Notes under the pieces: model-generated
Told to the model about the DNA's origin: nothing
What the model saw: only the letters and a program-made list of their open reading frames with translations
Database searches by the model: none
Shown here: one piece after another, positions 1 to 6,571 of the stretch
How the letters are laid out: every line of letters begins with the position of its first letter
Position numbering within the stretch: position 1 is the first letter of the stretch
Made by a program: the position numbers and the translations under genes
Assembly: GCA_903922535.1 (NCBI GenBank)
Contig: CAIXUF010000694.1
Location: forward strand, 1-12,209
Length of the DNA: 12,209 nt
Reading direction: 5' to 3'
Source of the DNA: Candidatus Hydrogenedentota bacterium
Lineage (GTDB): Bacteria; Hydrogenedentota; Hydrogenedentia; Hydrogenedentiales; CAITNO01

Positions 1-1238
1 ACTACGTTCGCTACGCATCGACGTTCTCGTTCAGCGACGGCGCGGTCGGCATCTTGAGGAACTACTATGCCTCGCTGCTCTTCCCGCCCGACAAGACCAG
101 CGACATTCCGGACGTGTGGAATCCGGACAAGTATGACAAGGCCACCTGGCGCGGCCTGCTGTGCATCAATTTCGACATGACGGGCGACACCTGGGACCCC
201 GCGAAGCTTGAGGGCATTCGCGAGTTGATCGACATTTACCACTATCTTCACTCCCAGGGCGTTGTGGGCCGGTGGGTCCACGTGTACCGGCCCGTTATCG
301 AAGGCGATGACGCGACGATGTACCTGCAGCGGCTGAGCCGCGACGGCACCCGCGGCATCATCATCCCCAAACGGCCCGCGCCCGGCAAGGTCACCATCAA
401 GCCCAAGGGACTGAACCCCGACGGCAAGTATCTGGTAACCTTCCAAAACTCGGGAGTGGACGAGTCCCGTACCGGCACGGACCTGATGGCCGCGGGAATC
501 ACGATGCAGGTAATGACCCCGGGCGAATTGATTTACCTGAACCTCCCCATGCATCCCGGAAGCACGCGCGACGGGGAAGCGCCCACGCCGCCCGCCAGCA
601 TCACGAAACACGCCGGGGAAAACATGGGCTGGCCCGGCGTGGAGCTTGCCTGGGAGCCGGGGACGGACAACAACTGGGTGTCCTATTACGAAGTGCTGCG
701 GGACGGCACCGTCCTTGACAAGGTGGCCAAGGGAACATTCTACTTCGATCATTCGGCGGGCGCCGACCCGGCCGCGCAGTACGCTGTGCGCACCGTCGAC
801 GGGAGCAAAAACATTTCGGCTGAAGCGGAGGCGGACGGGCCGGGTGCCCAACGCGCGCTTGTGATTGACGACGCGGGCGCTGGGATCACATTCACGGGAA
901 GCTGGGAACGGAAGAGCGGTCTGCAGCCGGCGCATGCGGGCACCATCACCATATCCGCGGAGAAGGGCGCATCGGCGGACCTTTCTTTCGAAGGCAAGAA
1001 GGTCCTTGTCTTCTCAAAGCTTGGCGCCAACTGCGGCAAGGCCGTCCTCCGCATTGACGACAACGCCCCCGAAACGGTGGACACCTATTCCGCCGATGAC
1101 ATCTGGGGCGTCTCCGTCTTTCAAAAGGAAGTGCCGCCCGGCAGGCACAGGCTTCACATCGAGGTGCTCGGCGAGCATTCCGAACATGCCAGCGACAGCT
1201 TTGTTCATCTGGACGGCGTGCGCGTGACAACGGAGTGA
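1..1238 (+). CDS. GH36-like (alpha-galactosidase-type) glycosidase, C-terminal part; 5' end outside window
   Basis: The frame is open from the first full codon (base 3) to TGA at 1236-1238, so this is the last ~411 residues of a longer protein. A TTG at 54 is not needed as a start. Bases 3 to ~560 look like the end of a GH36-type catalytic region and its C-terminal beta-sandwich, with phrases such as GLNPDGKYLVTF and TGTDLMAAGITMQV typical of melibiase C-termini. A fibronectin-III-like domain follows (~588-833: VELAWEP, SYYEVLRDG, YAVRTVDG). The last ~130 residues (~849-1235) resemble the beta-sandwich binding modules appended to secreted glycosidases (FEGKKVLVFSKLG, VPPGRHRLHIEVLG). The first visible residues align without gaps to the glycosidase at 10469, supporting a paralogous pair. 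The catalytic residues lie outside the window, so activity and substrate are inferred. A terminator-like hairpin begins five bases after the stop. Confidence 0.72.
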   Translation, partial: YVRYASTFSFSDGAVGILRNYYASLLFPPDKTSDIPDVWNPDKYDKATWRGLLCINFDMTGDTWDPAKLEGIRELIDIYHYLHSQGVVGRWVHVYRPVIEGDDATMYLQRLSRDGTRGIIIPKRPAPGKVTIKPKGLNPDGKYLVTFQNSGVDESRTGTDLMAAGITMQVMTPGELIYLNLPMHPGSTRDGEAPTPPASITKHAGENMGWPGVELAWEPGTDNNWVSYYEVLRDGTVLDKVAKGTFYFDHSAGADPAAQYAVRTVDGSKNISAEAEADGPGAQRALVIDDAGAGITFTGSWERKSGLQPAHAGTITISAEKGASADLSFEGKKVLVFSKLGANCGKAVLRIDDNAPETVDTYSADDIWGVSVFQKEVPPGRHRLHIEVLGEHSEHASDSFVHLDGVRVTTE

Positions 1239-1242
1239 ACCG

Positions 1243-1298
1243 AACGACGCTGCCCGACGCGCACCGGATCCGCCAGGGGCAGTATCGTTCTTCCTTTT
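1243..1298 (+). terminator. Probable intrinsic terminator of the glycosidase gene
   Basis: The arms at 1243-1255 (AACGACGCTGCCC) and 1277-1289 (GGGCAGTATCGTT) pair over 13 positions with one G-U and one C-A mismatch around a 21-base loop. The T-rich run CTTCCTTTT follows at 1290-1298. It starts five bases after the stop codon at 1238, the expected position for a Rho-independent terminator. Pairing was done by eye. Confidence 0.6.
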
Positions 1299-1326
1299 GG
1301 TACTTTTCGGCAGCCTGTTTTATCAT
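1297..1326 (+). promoter_or_regulatory. Sigma-70-like promoter for the deacetylase-like gene
   Basis: A -35-like TTGGTA (1297-1302) and a -10-like TATCAT (1321-1326) are separated by 18 bases, giving a predicted transcription start near 1333 and a leader of ~56 bases. It begins inside the T-run of the upstream terminator, so termination and initiation are packed back to back. The -10 context TTTATCATAG recurs at 10349-10358. Confidence 0.45.
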
Positions 1327-1388
1327 AGGGAATCGTGTGGGGTATGCAAAACCGGAACGTCCCGCAGGGACGCGCGAAAGGAGCCCTT

Positions 1389-3236
1389 ATGCACACCGCG
1401 TTCAAGTTGTCCATTGCCTTGCTGTTGTGCCTGCCTGTTTCTTTGGCATCCGCCGCCCCGGGTCTGATGCCCGTGGGTGTTTGTGACCTGCCGGAGCCGG
1501 GCGACTACGGGCTGCGCACCTGCGCGCATTCCGCCTACGTGCATGAGTTCCTGCATCATGCGGGTCTTGGATACTCGCGCGTTCCCGTCGAGAAGATTGC
1601 GGAGGCGCTGCCTTCTTTGCACATCCTCGTGACCGTGGGGAGCGGCGACCTGCCCGCGGAAACGCGCACGGCCGTGGACACCTGGCTCAACCAGGGCGGC
1701 GTGTGGATAAGCGTGGGGACCGTGGGCGGCGTGCCGGACTGGTTCGGCGTGGCGATGGACCATCCCCTGCTCTCCTACTGGCACGGCGACATGCCCTGCA
1801 CGCTGGGCGAGGGTTACATGACGGCCGAGCCCGGCGGCCATTTGCTCACGCCGGTCACGCCGATTCCGCTGCACTTCTTCAACGGCATCGCCGTGCGGCC
1901 CACGACCTGCCGCGTGCTGGCGCGCGTGCTTGACGCACATCAGCGCCCCTCCTCCCGGGTGGCCATGGCGGAGAGCATGCACGGCCAGGGCCGGTGCATC
2001 CTCATCGCCCCCGACATCACCGGAACGGTCATCCACATCCAGCAGGGCACCGCGGTGACCCGCGACCACGTTCCCGCCTCGGACGGTTCGGGGTCCATTT
2101 CCGATGGCGTCCTCATCACCGAGGACGGCATGACGCTGGATTGGATCTTTGACCGCCAGCCCGTGCCCGGCGCCGGGGAGCTGCCTGCCTTCACGGAGCC
2201 CATTGCGGACCTGTGGAAGGAGGTTCTGCTGCGCACCATCCTGCAATCCGCACAGGAACGGCACGTCGCCGTGCCGATGCTGTGGTTCTATCCGCGCAAT
2301 CTGCCCGCCCTGGGCCATCTGTCGCACGACTCCGACGGAAATGATCCGGCCGGCGCGCAGCGCATGCTGGAGAACCTGGAAAAGGCGCAGGTGCATTCGA
2401 CGTGGTGCATCCTGCTTCCCGGATTCCCCAAGGAGATCATCCAGAAGATTACCGACTCAGGCCACGAACTGGCCACGCACTATGACGCCTACAGCAACTT
2501 CGCCGACTGGCGCCAGGACAAGTTCAGCGAGCAGGTGGACAAGCTGACGGCGCTCTTCGGCATCACGCCGGTATCGAACAAGAATCACGTCCTGCGCTGG
2601 GAGGGTGAAACGGAGTTCTACGGCTGGTGCGAGGCCAAGGGCATCCAACTGGACCAGAGCAAGGGCGACTGCCAGAGCGGCGAGACGGGATTCATGTTTG
2701 GCACCTGCCACCCCTATCAGCCGATGGCGCCCGACGGAAAGATGTACAACGTGTTTGAACTCTGCACCGCCACACAGGACCTGATCATGACCGCGCCCAT
2801 TGCGGTGGGCGACATGATCCTGAACGGCGCCTTCCGTCATTACGGCGTGGCCCATTTCCTGTTCCACCCGGCCCACAGCATGGTTCCCCCCGTGGCCGAC
2901 GCCATGCTCTACGTCCTGGCCCAAGGAAAGAGCCGCGGGCTGGAATGGTGGACGGCCCGCGACATCAACGCCTGGGAACGGGCGCGGCGCACCGCGGAAT
3001 GGACCGCCTGTGCCGTCGAAGAGAAGGACGGACACGGGAAGGCGACCGCCACGTTCAAGACCGCAAGCCCGCTTCCGCAGGCCACCGTGTTGTGGCTGGC
3101 GCCGGACAAATCCACGGTCAGCGTGGACGACAAGCCGCAGCAGGTCCAAAGCGTGGAACGCTGGGGATTCCCCTTCCTGGCCGTGACAGGCGATCTTATG
3201 CCCGACCACGACCACGCACTGGCGCTGGCCTGGTAG
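1389..3236 (+). CDS. Secreted two-domain protein with divergent NodB-type polysaccharide deacetylase domain
   Basis: The protein has 615 residues. The start is ATG 1389, with AAAGGA six bases upstream and a signal peptide directly after it (hydrophobic residues 7-20, likely cleavage after ASA at 22). The in-frame GTG at 1335 would bury that signal. Residues ~24-230 look like an alpha/beta glutamine-amidotransferase-like or ThuA-like domain (ILVTVGSGDLP, TWLNQGGVWISVG) without an obvious catalytic triad. Residues ~300-560 resemble a NodB/CE4 barrel: HDSDGND at 313-319 would supply the catalytic base and metal aspartate, GHELATH at 358-364 the metal histidine, and R403 the third motif. The usual second histidine four residues after H364 is Y368. 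A beta-rich tail follows. The role would be N- or O-deacetylation of a glycan outside the cytoplasm, but the altered metal site makes catalysis uncertain. The next gene converges on it. Confidence 0.65.
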   Translation: MHTAFKLSIALLLCLPVSLASAAPGLMPVGVCDLPEPGDYGLRTCAHSAYVHEFLHHAGLGYSRVPVEKIAEALPSLHILVTVGSGDLPAETRTAVDTWLNQGGVWISVGTVGGVPDWFGVAMDHPLLSYWHGDMPCTLGEGYMTAEPGGHLLTPVTPIPLHFFNGIAVRPTTCRVLARVLDAHQRPSSRVAMAESMHGQGRCILIAPDITGTVIHIQQGTAVTRDHVPASDGSGSISDGVLITEDGMTLDWIFDRQPVPGAGELPAFTEPIADLWKEVLLRTILQSAQERHVAVPMLWFYPRNLPALGHLSHDSDGNDPAGAQRMLENLEKAQVHSTWCILLPGFPKEIIQKITDSGHELATHYDAYSNFADWRQDKFSEQVDKLTALFGITPVSNKNHVLRWEGETEFYGWCEAKGIQLDQSKGDCQSGETGFMFGTCHPYQPMAPDGKMYNVFELCTATQDLIMTAPIAVGDMILNGAFRHYGVAHFLFHPAHSMVPPVADAMLYVLAQGKSRGLEWWTARDINAWERARRTAEWTACAVEEKDGHGKATATFKTASPLPQATVLWLAPDKSTVSVDDKPQQVQSVERWGFPFLAVTGDLMPDHDHALALAW

Positions 3237-3255
3237 TTGCACTCACCGGGGTACG

Positions 3256-3429
3256 GCACATGGACGAACACGGACCGACACGGACGCCGAAGACGCACTG
3301 CGTTGAAAGCCATCGCCAAGAACCCGCGCCATCATTACGGGCAAGAGCACGCCTCGCAAGTCAGAAAGCCCTCGCAGGCACCCATATCTGTCCGTGTCCG
3401 TCCGTGCCAGTCCGTGTTCGTCCATGTGC
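3256..3429. repeat. Inverted pair of 10-bp-period repeats (REPIN-like element) between convergent genes
   Basis: The left arm at 3256-3286 and right arm at 3399-3429 are inverted copies, 29 of 31 positions identical, around a 112-base centre. The right arm lies within four consecutive decamers starting at 3391, 3401, 3411 and 3421: TCCGTGTCCG, TCCGTGCCAG, TCCGTGTTCG, TCCATGTGCT. The left arm shows the same decamers on the other strand. It sits between the stops of two convergent genes. The layout resembles REPIN or MITE-like elements, but one copy in one window cannot establish mobility. It could also act as a bidirectional terminator or a nucleoid-protein site. No coding function is claimed. 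Confidence 0.7.
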
Positions 3430-3451
3430 TGCTAAGTCGAGACATGCGTCT

Positions 3452-4735
3452 TCACGGGTTCTTGACGTCCAGGCATTTCATCTCGGACTGGCTGCGAATG
3501 AGCAGCTTGCCGTCCGACAGGGCCATGGGCGACCAGATTTCCTTGCCGTCCAGCAGTTTCGCCTGGGACAGTTCCTTGTAGCCGTCCGGGGACGGTTCGA
3601 TCAGGCGCAGGATTCCCTTGTCGCCGTCGAGATTGAAGATGAGGTTGTCCGCGTAAAGGATGGGGCCGAACCCGAAGTTGGGCAGACCTTCGGTGCCTTT
3701 CGTCTTCCACTTGATCTGCCCGTCCAGTCCCACGCACTCCATCCCGTCGGAACGGTCGTTCGAGTTGCTGTTCATGTACAGGCACTGCCCGATGAGCAGT
3801 GGCTGCTGAAGCTGGCTGCCGATCGAATCATCCGTTTTGAAAACTTCATTTGCCTCCAGCTTGCCGTCCTTGGCCGCAATCTGAAGCATGGCGGACCCGC
3901 CCTTGTAACCGCCGGTGATGAAGAGCCGGTCATTCGGCAGCGCCGTCGGGAACGGAATCGGGATGGGGTTCTGCCAGTTCTCGTAGCGCCAGAGGACGGA
4001 ACCGTCGGCAAGCGAGAAGGCCGCGACCGTGCCCTTTTCGGGACCGCCCGGGTTGCACGCGCCCGCCATGATGACCTGGTCAACACCCGCCAGTTTCGCG
4101 ATGACCGGCGTGGTGTAGCCGAGCAGGCCCAGCCCCGCCGTTTTCCAGACCACTTCGCCCGTGGCCTTCTTGAACGCCACCACCCAAGCATCGGGCGCCT
4201 GCGGCGCGACAATCAACAGGTCCTTGTAAATGCTCGGCGCCTGCGCCACGCCCCACATCGGCTCGGCCACCTTGAAGTCCGCGCAGAGGTTCTTGTTCCA
4301 GACGGGCTGGTGCGTCTCGATGTCCACGCAGTACAGATGGCCCATGATCCCGACGGTATAGACATACTTGCCCTCTATCGTCGGCGCGGTGCGTGAACCG
4401 GTGTGCGTGGGCGTGCCCGGCGCGTCATAGGTGAAGTTCCACAGTTCCTTGCCGTTCTGCAGATTCAGGCAGCGCAGCACATCCTGCTTGTCATCGGGCC
4501 GGTCCAAGATATAGACCTTGCCGTCCGCCACCGACGGCGAGGCGAACCCGGTTCCCAGGGGAACCCGCCACAGCACCTTCGGCCCCGCTTCCGGCCATTG
4601 CCTGGCCAGCCCCTTCTCCTGTGACATGTTGTCCCGGTTGGGGCCGCAGAATTGCGGCCAGTCGGAGGCCAAGGCACCTCCGCAAACCAATGCGGCCAAA
4701 ACGAACCCGATTCCAAACCCTCGCATGCGACTCAT
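3452..4735 (-). CDS. Secreted PQQ-binding-like beta-propeller protein
   Basis: The protein has 427 residues. The start is the ATG at 4735, with AAGGAG at 4745-4750 nine bases upstream; the ATG at 4726 is too far from this site. A signal peptide with likely cleavage after ALA at 23 exposes SDWPQFCGPNRDN, the opening typical of PQQ-like propellers in planctomycete-type genomes. Propeller blades end in recurring G-x-x-x-W units: LNLQNGKELWNF (~90-101), VDIETHQPVWN (~137-147), FKKATGEVVWK (~188-198), FSLADGSVLWR (~240-250) and VGLDGQIKWK (~335-344), with a closing CLDV at 421-424. No dehydrogenase active-site or heme motif (CxxCH) is visible, so it is probably a scaffold or binding propeller rather than a quinoprotein dehydrogenase. 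It is well separated from its neighbours and carries its own leader with a palindrome. Confidence 0.85.
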   Translation of the reverse strand: MSRMRGFGIGFVLAALVCGGALASDWPQFCGPNRDNMSQEKGLARQWPEAGPKVLWRVPLGTGFASPSVADGKVYILDRPDDKQDVLRCLNLQNGKELWNFTYDAPGTPTHTGSRTAPTIEGKYVYTVGIMGHLYCVDIETHQPVWNKNLCADFKVAEPMWGVAQAPSIYKDLLIVAPQAPDAWVVAFKKATGEVVWKTAGLGLLGYTTPVIAKLAGVDQVIMAGACNPGGPEKGTVAAFSLADGSVLWRYENWQNPIPIPFPTALPNDRLFITGGYKGGSAMLQIAAKDGKLEANEVFKTDDSIGSQLQQPLLIGQCLYMNSNSNDRSDGMECVGLDGQIKWKTKGTEGLPNFGFGPILYADNLIFNLDGDKGILRLIEPSPDGYKELSQAKLLDGKEIWSPMALSDGKLLIRSQSEMKCLDVKNP

Positions 4736-4770
4736 CGGTATACACTCCTTCTTATTCCTGCGGTTATTGA

Positions 4771-4794
4771 TTGGTTCTGCATAAAAAGAACCAA
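4771..4794. promoter_or_regulatory. 8-bp perfect palindrome in the leader of the propeller gene
   Basis: TTGGTTCT (4771-4778) and AGAACCAA (4787-4794) form a perfect inverted repeat with an 8-base AT-rich spacer, 36 bases upstream of the propeller start codon. It reads as an operator for a dimeric regulator or as a short leader hairpin. It has no following T-run appropriate for a terminator of the upstream lipoprotein gene. A TATGAT on the minus strand at 4808-4813 could be a -10 box just upstream, which would place the palindrome near the transcription start; no convincing -35 accompanies it. Confidence 0.4.
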
Positions 4795-4882
4795 GGTGGC
4801 AACATCGATCATACTGATTTTCTTCACGCGATTCAGCTTGAACACCCCAATATCGCCCGGCACTGCCCATTCGATCTGCTTC

Positions 4883-6328
4883 TTATGGCTCTTCCCGGCC
4901 GATGATAAAGAGCAAATGGACCGGCGGCGACAGCATCGGCGCGGAGAAGGTCCATACGCCGTTCTCCAGCGCCGGCACATCCGCCTGCAACCCGCACACG
5001 GGCGCGTAGATGTCGTAGCAAACCTGCGGCGGCGGGCCTTGAAAGTTCAGCGCCAGTGCGTGGGCCGTTTGATCAATCGAAATGAAGGGACTGCCTCCCA
5101 GGGCGGCTTCGCCGTCGCACGGGCTGGGAAAGAGCGGCGTTGGTCCGGCGAGATGGATTCCATTCAACGGCACGCCGCTCGAAAGCGTTTCCGCAGTCCA
5201 CGCAGCAGGGCCGGTTTCTCCCGAAATCCAACTGGCCGACACGCGATTCGCCGCTGCGGACGGCCCGACATGGAAGGGAATGTTGAATGAAATCAGATCG
5301 TCATGCACGCTGTGTGAGAGGAAGACCCAATCCCCCTCGGCAAGCGGCCCGAAAGAGCCGTCCAGCCCGCATACCGGATCATAGATCATGACGCACGGCA
5401 TAATCAGACGGGGTTCAAAGGCAAGTTCCACGGTTCGCGCGGCTGGATCGATGACCAGATGGGGGGCACCCACGGAATCTATCGCCACACAAGTGCTGCT
5501 GTACACAGTGGTGGGGCCCGAGAAGCGCAGCGTGTCGGCGCTTGTGGGCGCGGGCGGCAGGAGAGACCATCCTGCGGGGCCGGTTTCACCGGCGACCCAA
5601 TCGACCGACGGTGAATTCTCCGGTGCGTGCGGCCCGACGTGGAAATGGATCTCGAATGAAATGAGGGCGTCATTCCCATTGTGCCCGGAAAAGACCCAGT
5701 CCCCCCCAGGGAGCGGCCCGATACTGCCCGTCAGCCCGCACACGGGATCCAACACATTTGCGCACCGCTTGACAGGCGCAAGGTCAAACACGAGTTGTAT
5801 GGAATGCGCGGCCGAGTTAACGGTGAAGCGGGGGATGCCCGTGGCGGTGACGGCCATGCAAACATTTTCGTACCCGGCCGTGGGGCCTGAGAAATGCACG
5901 ATGTCCGAGGCCGTGGGTTGGATTGGGATAATAGACCAGTTCTCAGGGCCGGTTTCGCCCGGCAGCCAATCCACTTCGGCCCCACCGGCTATGTCTGGTG
6001 TCACGAACAGCAGGACGCTGTCGCTGGCATGACTGGCCGAGCCGGTCACCGTGATGAAGGTCATGCCCGGAGCAACCGCCGTCACCAGGCCGGCCGCATC
6101 GACGGTTGCCACGTCGGGCGCGCTGCTCACCCATGAAAAGGCATCTTCAAAAGAAGAAGACCGCGCCTGAAGCGCCGCCGTTGTCCCGACAGTGAGCGAA
6201 AGCGCCCGGCCTGCGTCTTGCCCCTCCACCGTCACGATGGTCACCCGGGGGCAGCCCGGGAGGAAGAGCGCAACAAGCACCGACACCAAGCCCGTCCCCA
6301 CAAGTAATTTCCATCCACGGCGTTTCAT
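4883..6328 (-). CDS. Lipoprotein with Big_2-like domain and three 123-residue Cys-containing repeats
   Basis: The protein has 481 residues. The start is ATG 6328, which gives a basic n-region (MKRRGWK), a hydrophobic core and a lipobox LPGC with C26 as lipidation site, so the product is likely membrane-anchored facing outward. The ribosome site is weak (GAGGG about ten bases upstream). Residues ~29-110 resemble a bacterial Ig-like Big_2 domain (SWVSSAPDVATVD, GLVTAVAPG, ITVTGSA). Three repeats start at 118, 241 and 364, each opening with a W-x-x-GETGP motif. Each repeat ends around a DPVCGL-like motif, GDWVF and, in the first two, F-H-V-G-P. Cysteines fall at 157/189/197, 280/312/320 and 404/437/445. 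I do not recognise the repeat family. The third copy is the most divergent and lacks the terminal HVGP. The fold is probably all-beta, and surface binding is a guess. The propeller gene lies 147 bases downstream on the same strand. Confidence 0.82.
   Translation of the reverse strand: MKRRGWKLLVGTGLVSVLVALFLPGCPRVTIVTVEGQDAGRALSLTVGTTAALQARSSSFEDAFSWVSSAPDVATVDAAGLVTAVAPGMTFITVTGSASHASDSVLLFVTPDIAGGAEVDWLPGETGPENWSIIPIQPTASDIVHFSGPTAGYENVCMAVTATGIPRFTVNSAAHSIQLVFDLAPVKRCANVLDPVCGLTGSIGPLPGGDWVFSGHNGNDALISFEIHFHVGPHAPENSPSVDWVAGETGPAGWSLLPPAPTSADTLRFSGPTTVYSSTCVAIDSVGAPHLVIDPAARTVELAFEPRLIMPCVMIYDPVCGLDGSFGPLAEGDWVFLSHSVHDDLISFNIPFHVGPSAAANRVSASWISGETGPAAWTAETLSSGVPLNGIHLAGPTPLFPSPCDGEAALGGSPFISIDQTAHALALNFQGPPPQVCYDIYAPVCGLQADVPALENGVWTFSAPMLSPPVHLLFIIGREEP
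4886..5977 (-). repeat. Three in-frame coding repeats of 369 bp within the lipoprotein gene
   Basis: The units are 5609-5977 (repeat 1), 5240-5608 (repeat 2) and 4886-5239 (repeat 3, slightly shorter). The period is exactly 369 bases between the first and second units and between the openings of the second and third. Similarity is strongest at the W-x-x-GETGP opening and at the PVCGL segment. DNA identity is only partial, so the duplications are old, and selection has kept the cysteine spacing. Confidence 0.8.
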
Positions 6329-6400
6329 GGCAGCAGTTCCCTCGTCATCCAAGTTTCCCGACACAAACCCACCGGCACCCATCACAGATGCGTCCCAACC

Positions 6401-6429
6401 AGTGTAGTCCCGGCGGCCTTCGTATTCAA
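6401..6429 (-). promoter_or_regulatory. Possible promoter of the repeat lipoprotein gene
   Basis: On the minus strand TTGAAT (6424-6429) and TACACT (6401-6406) are 17 bases apart, each matching four of six sigma-70 consensus positions. They would start transcription ~65 bases upstream of the ATG at 6328. The 243-base divergent spacer 6329-6571 holds no other clear feature besides an AATAAT at 6474-6479 that could be a -10 box for the rightward esterase gene. Confidence 0.3.
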
Positions 6430-6556
6430 TTGGACGCCGGGCCATGGCCGTGGCGCACGGTAGGCGCTTGTGCAATAATGACCGCGGCATGATTGGCGGT
6501 CCCTGTGCGTCCCGCCGGGCCGGACAGGAGGAGAAGTTGCCGAAGCGGCACAAACC

Positions 6557-6562
6557 AAAGGA
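6557..6562 (+). promoter_or_regulatory. Ribosome binding site that sets the esterase start
   Basis: AAAGGA abuts the ATG at 6563 with no spacing but lies nine bases before the in-frame ATG at 6572. The second ATG is therefore the likely start. Confidence 0.6.
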
Positions 6563-6571
6563 ATGGTGCTT

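Noticed and set aside
54..56. TTG as the start of the first gene.
   Set aside because: The same frame is open to the window edge, and the residues before it align with the second glycosidase, so the true start lies outside the window.
1323..2396. Minus-strand frame of 357 codons opposite the deacetylase-like gene.
   Set aside because: Its composition is that of an antisense shadow (Arg/His/Gly-rich), with no domain, and it overlaps a well-supported gene and its promoter.
3391..3430. Short regular repeats that could suggest a CRISPR array.
   Set aside because: The units are only 10 bases with 4-base variable parts, far too short for CRISPR repeats and spacers, and no cas gene is present.
2945..4396. 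Plus-strand frame of 483 codons running from inside the deacetylase-like gene through the repeat element and antisense to the propeller gene.
   Set aside because: It crosses two real genes in the wrong frame or strand, and its middle is simply a translation of the decamer repeats.
5240..5400. Kazal-type inhibitor domain suggested by the YDPVCGLDG motif in the lipoprotein repeats.
   Set aside because: Kazal domains need six cysteines in about 50 residues; each repeat here has three in 123 residues, so the likeness is limited to a few residues.
6563..6571. ATG 6563 as the esterase start.
   Set aside because: The ribosome site AAAGGA touches this codon with no spacing, whereas it is nine bases from ATG 6572.
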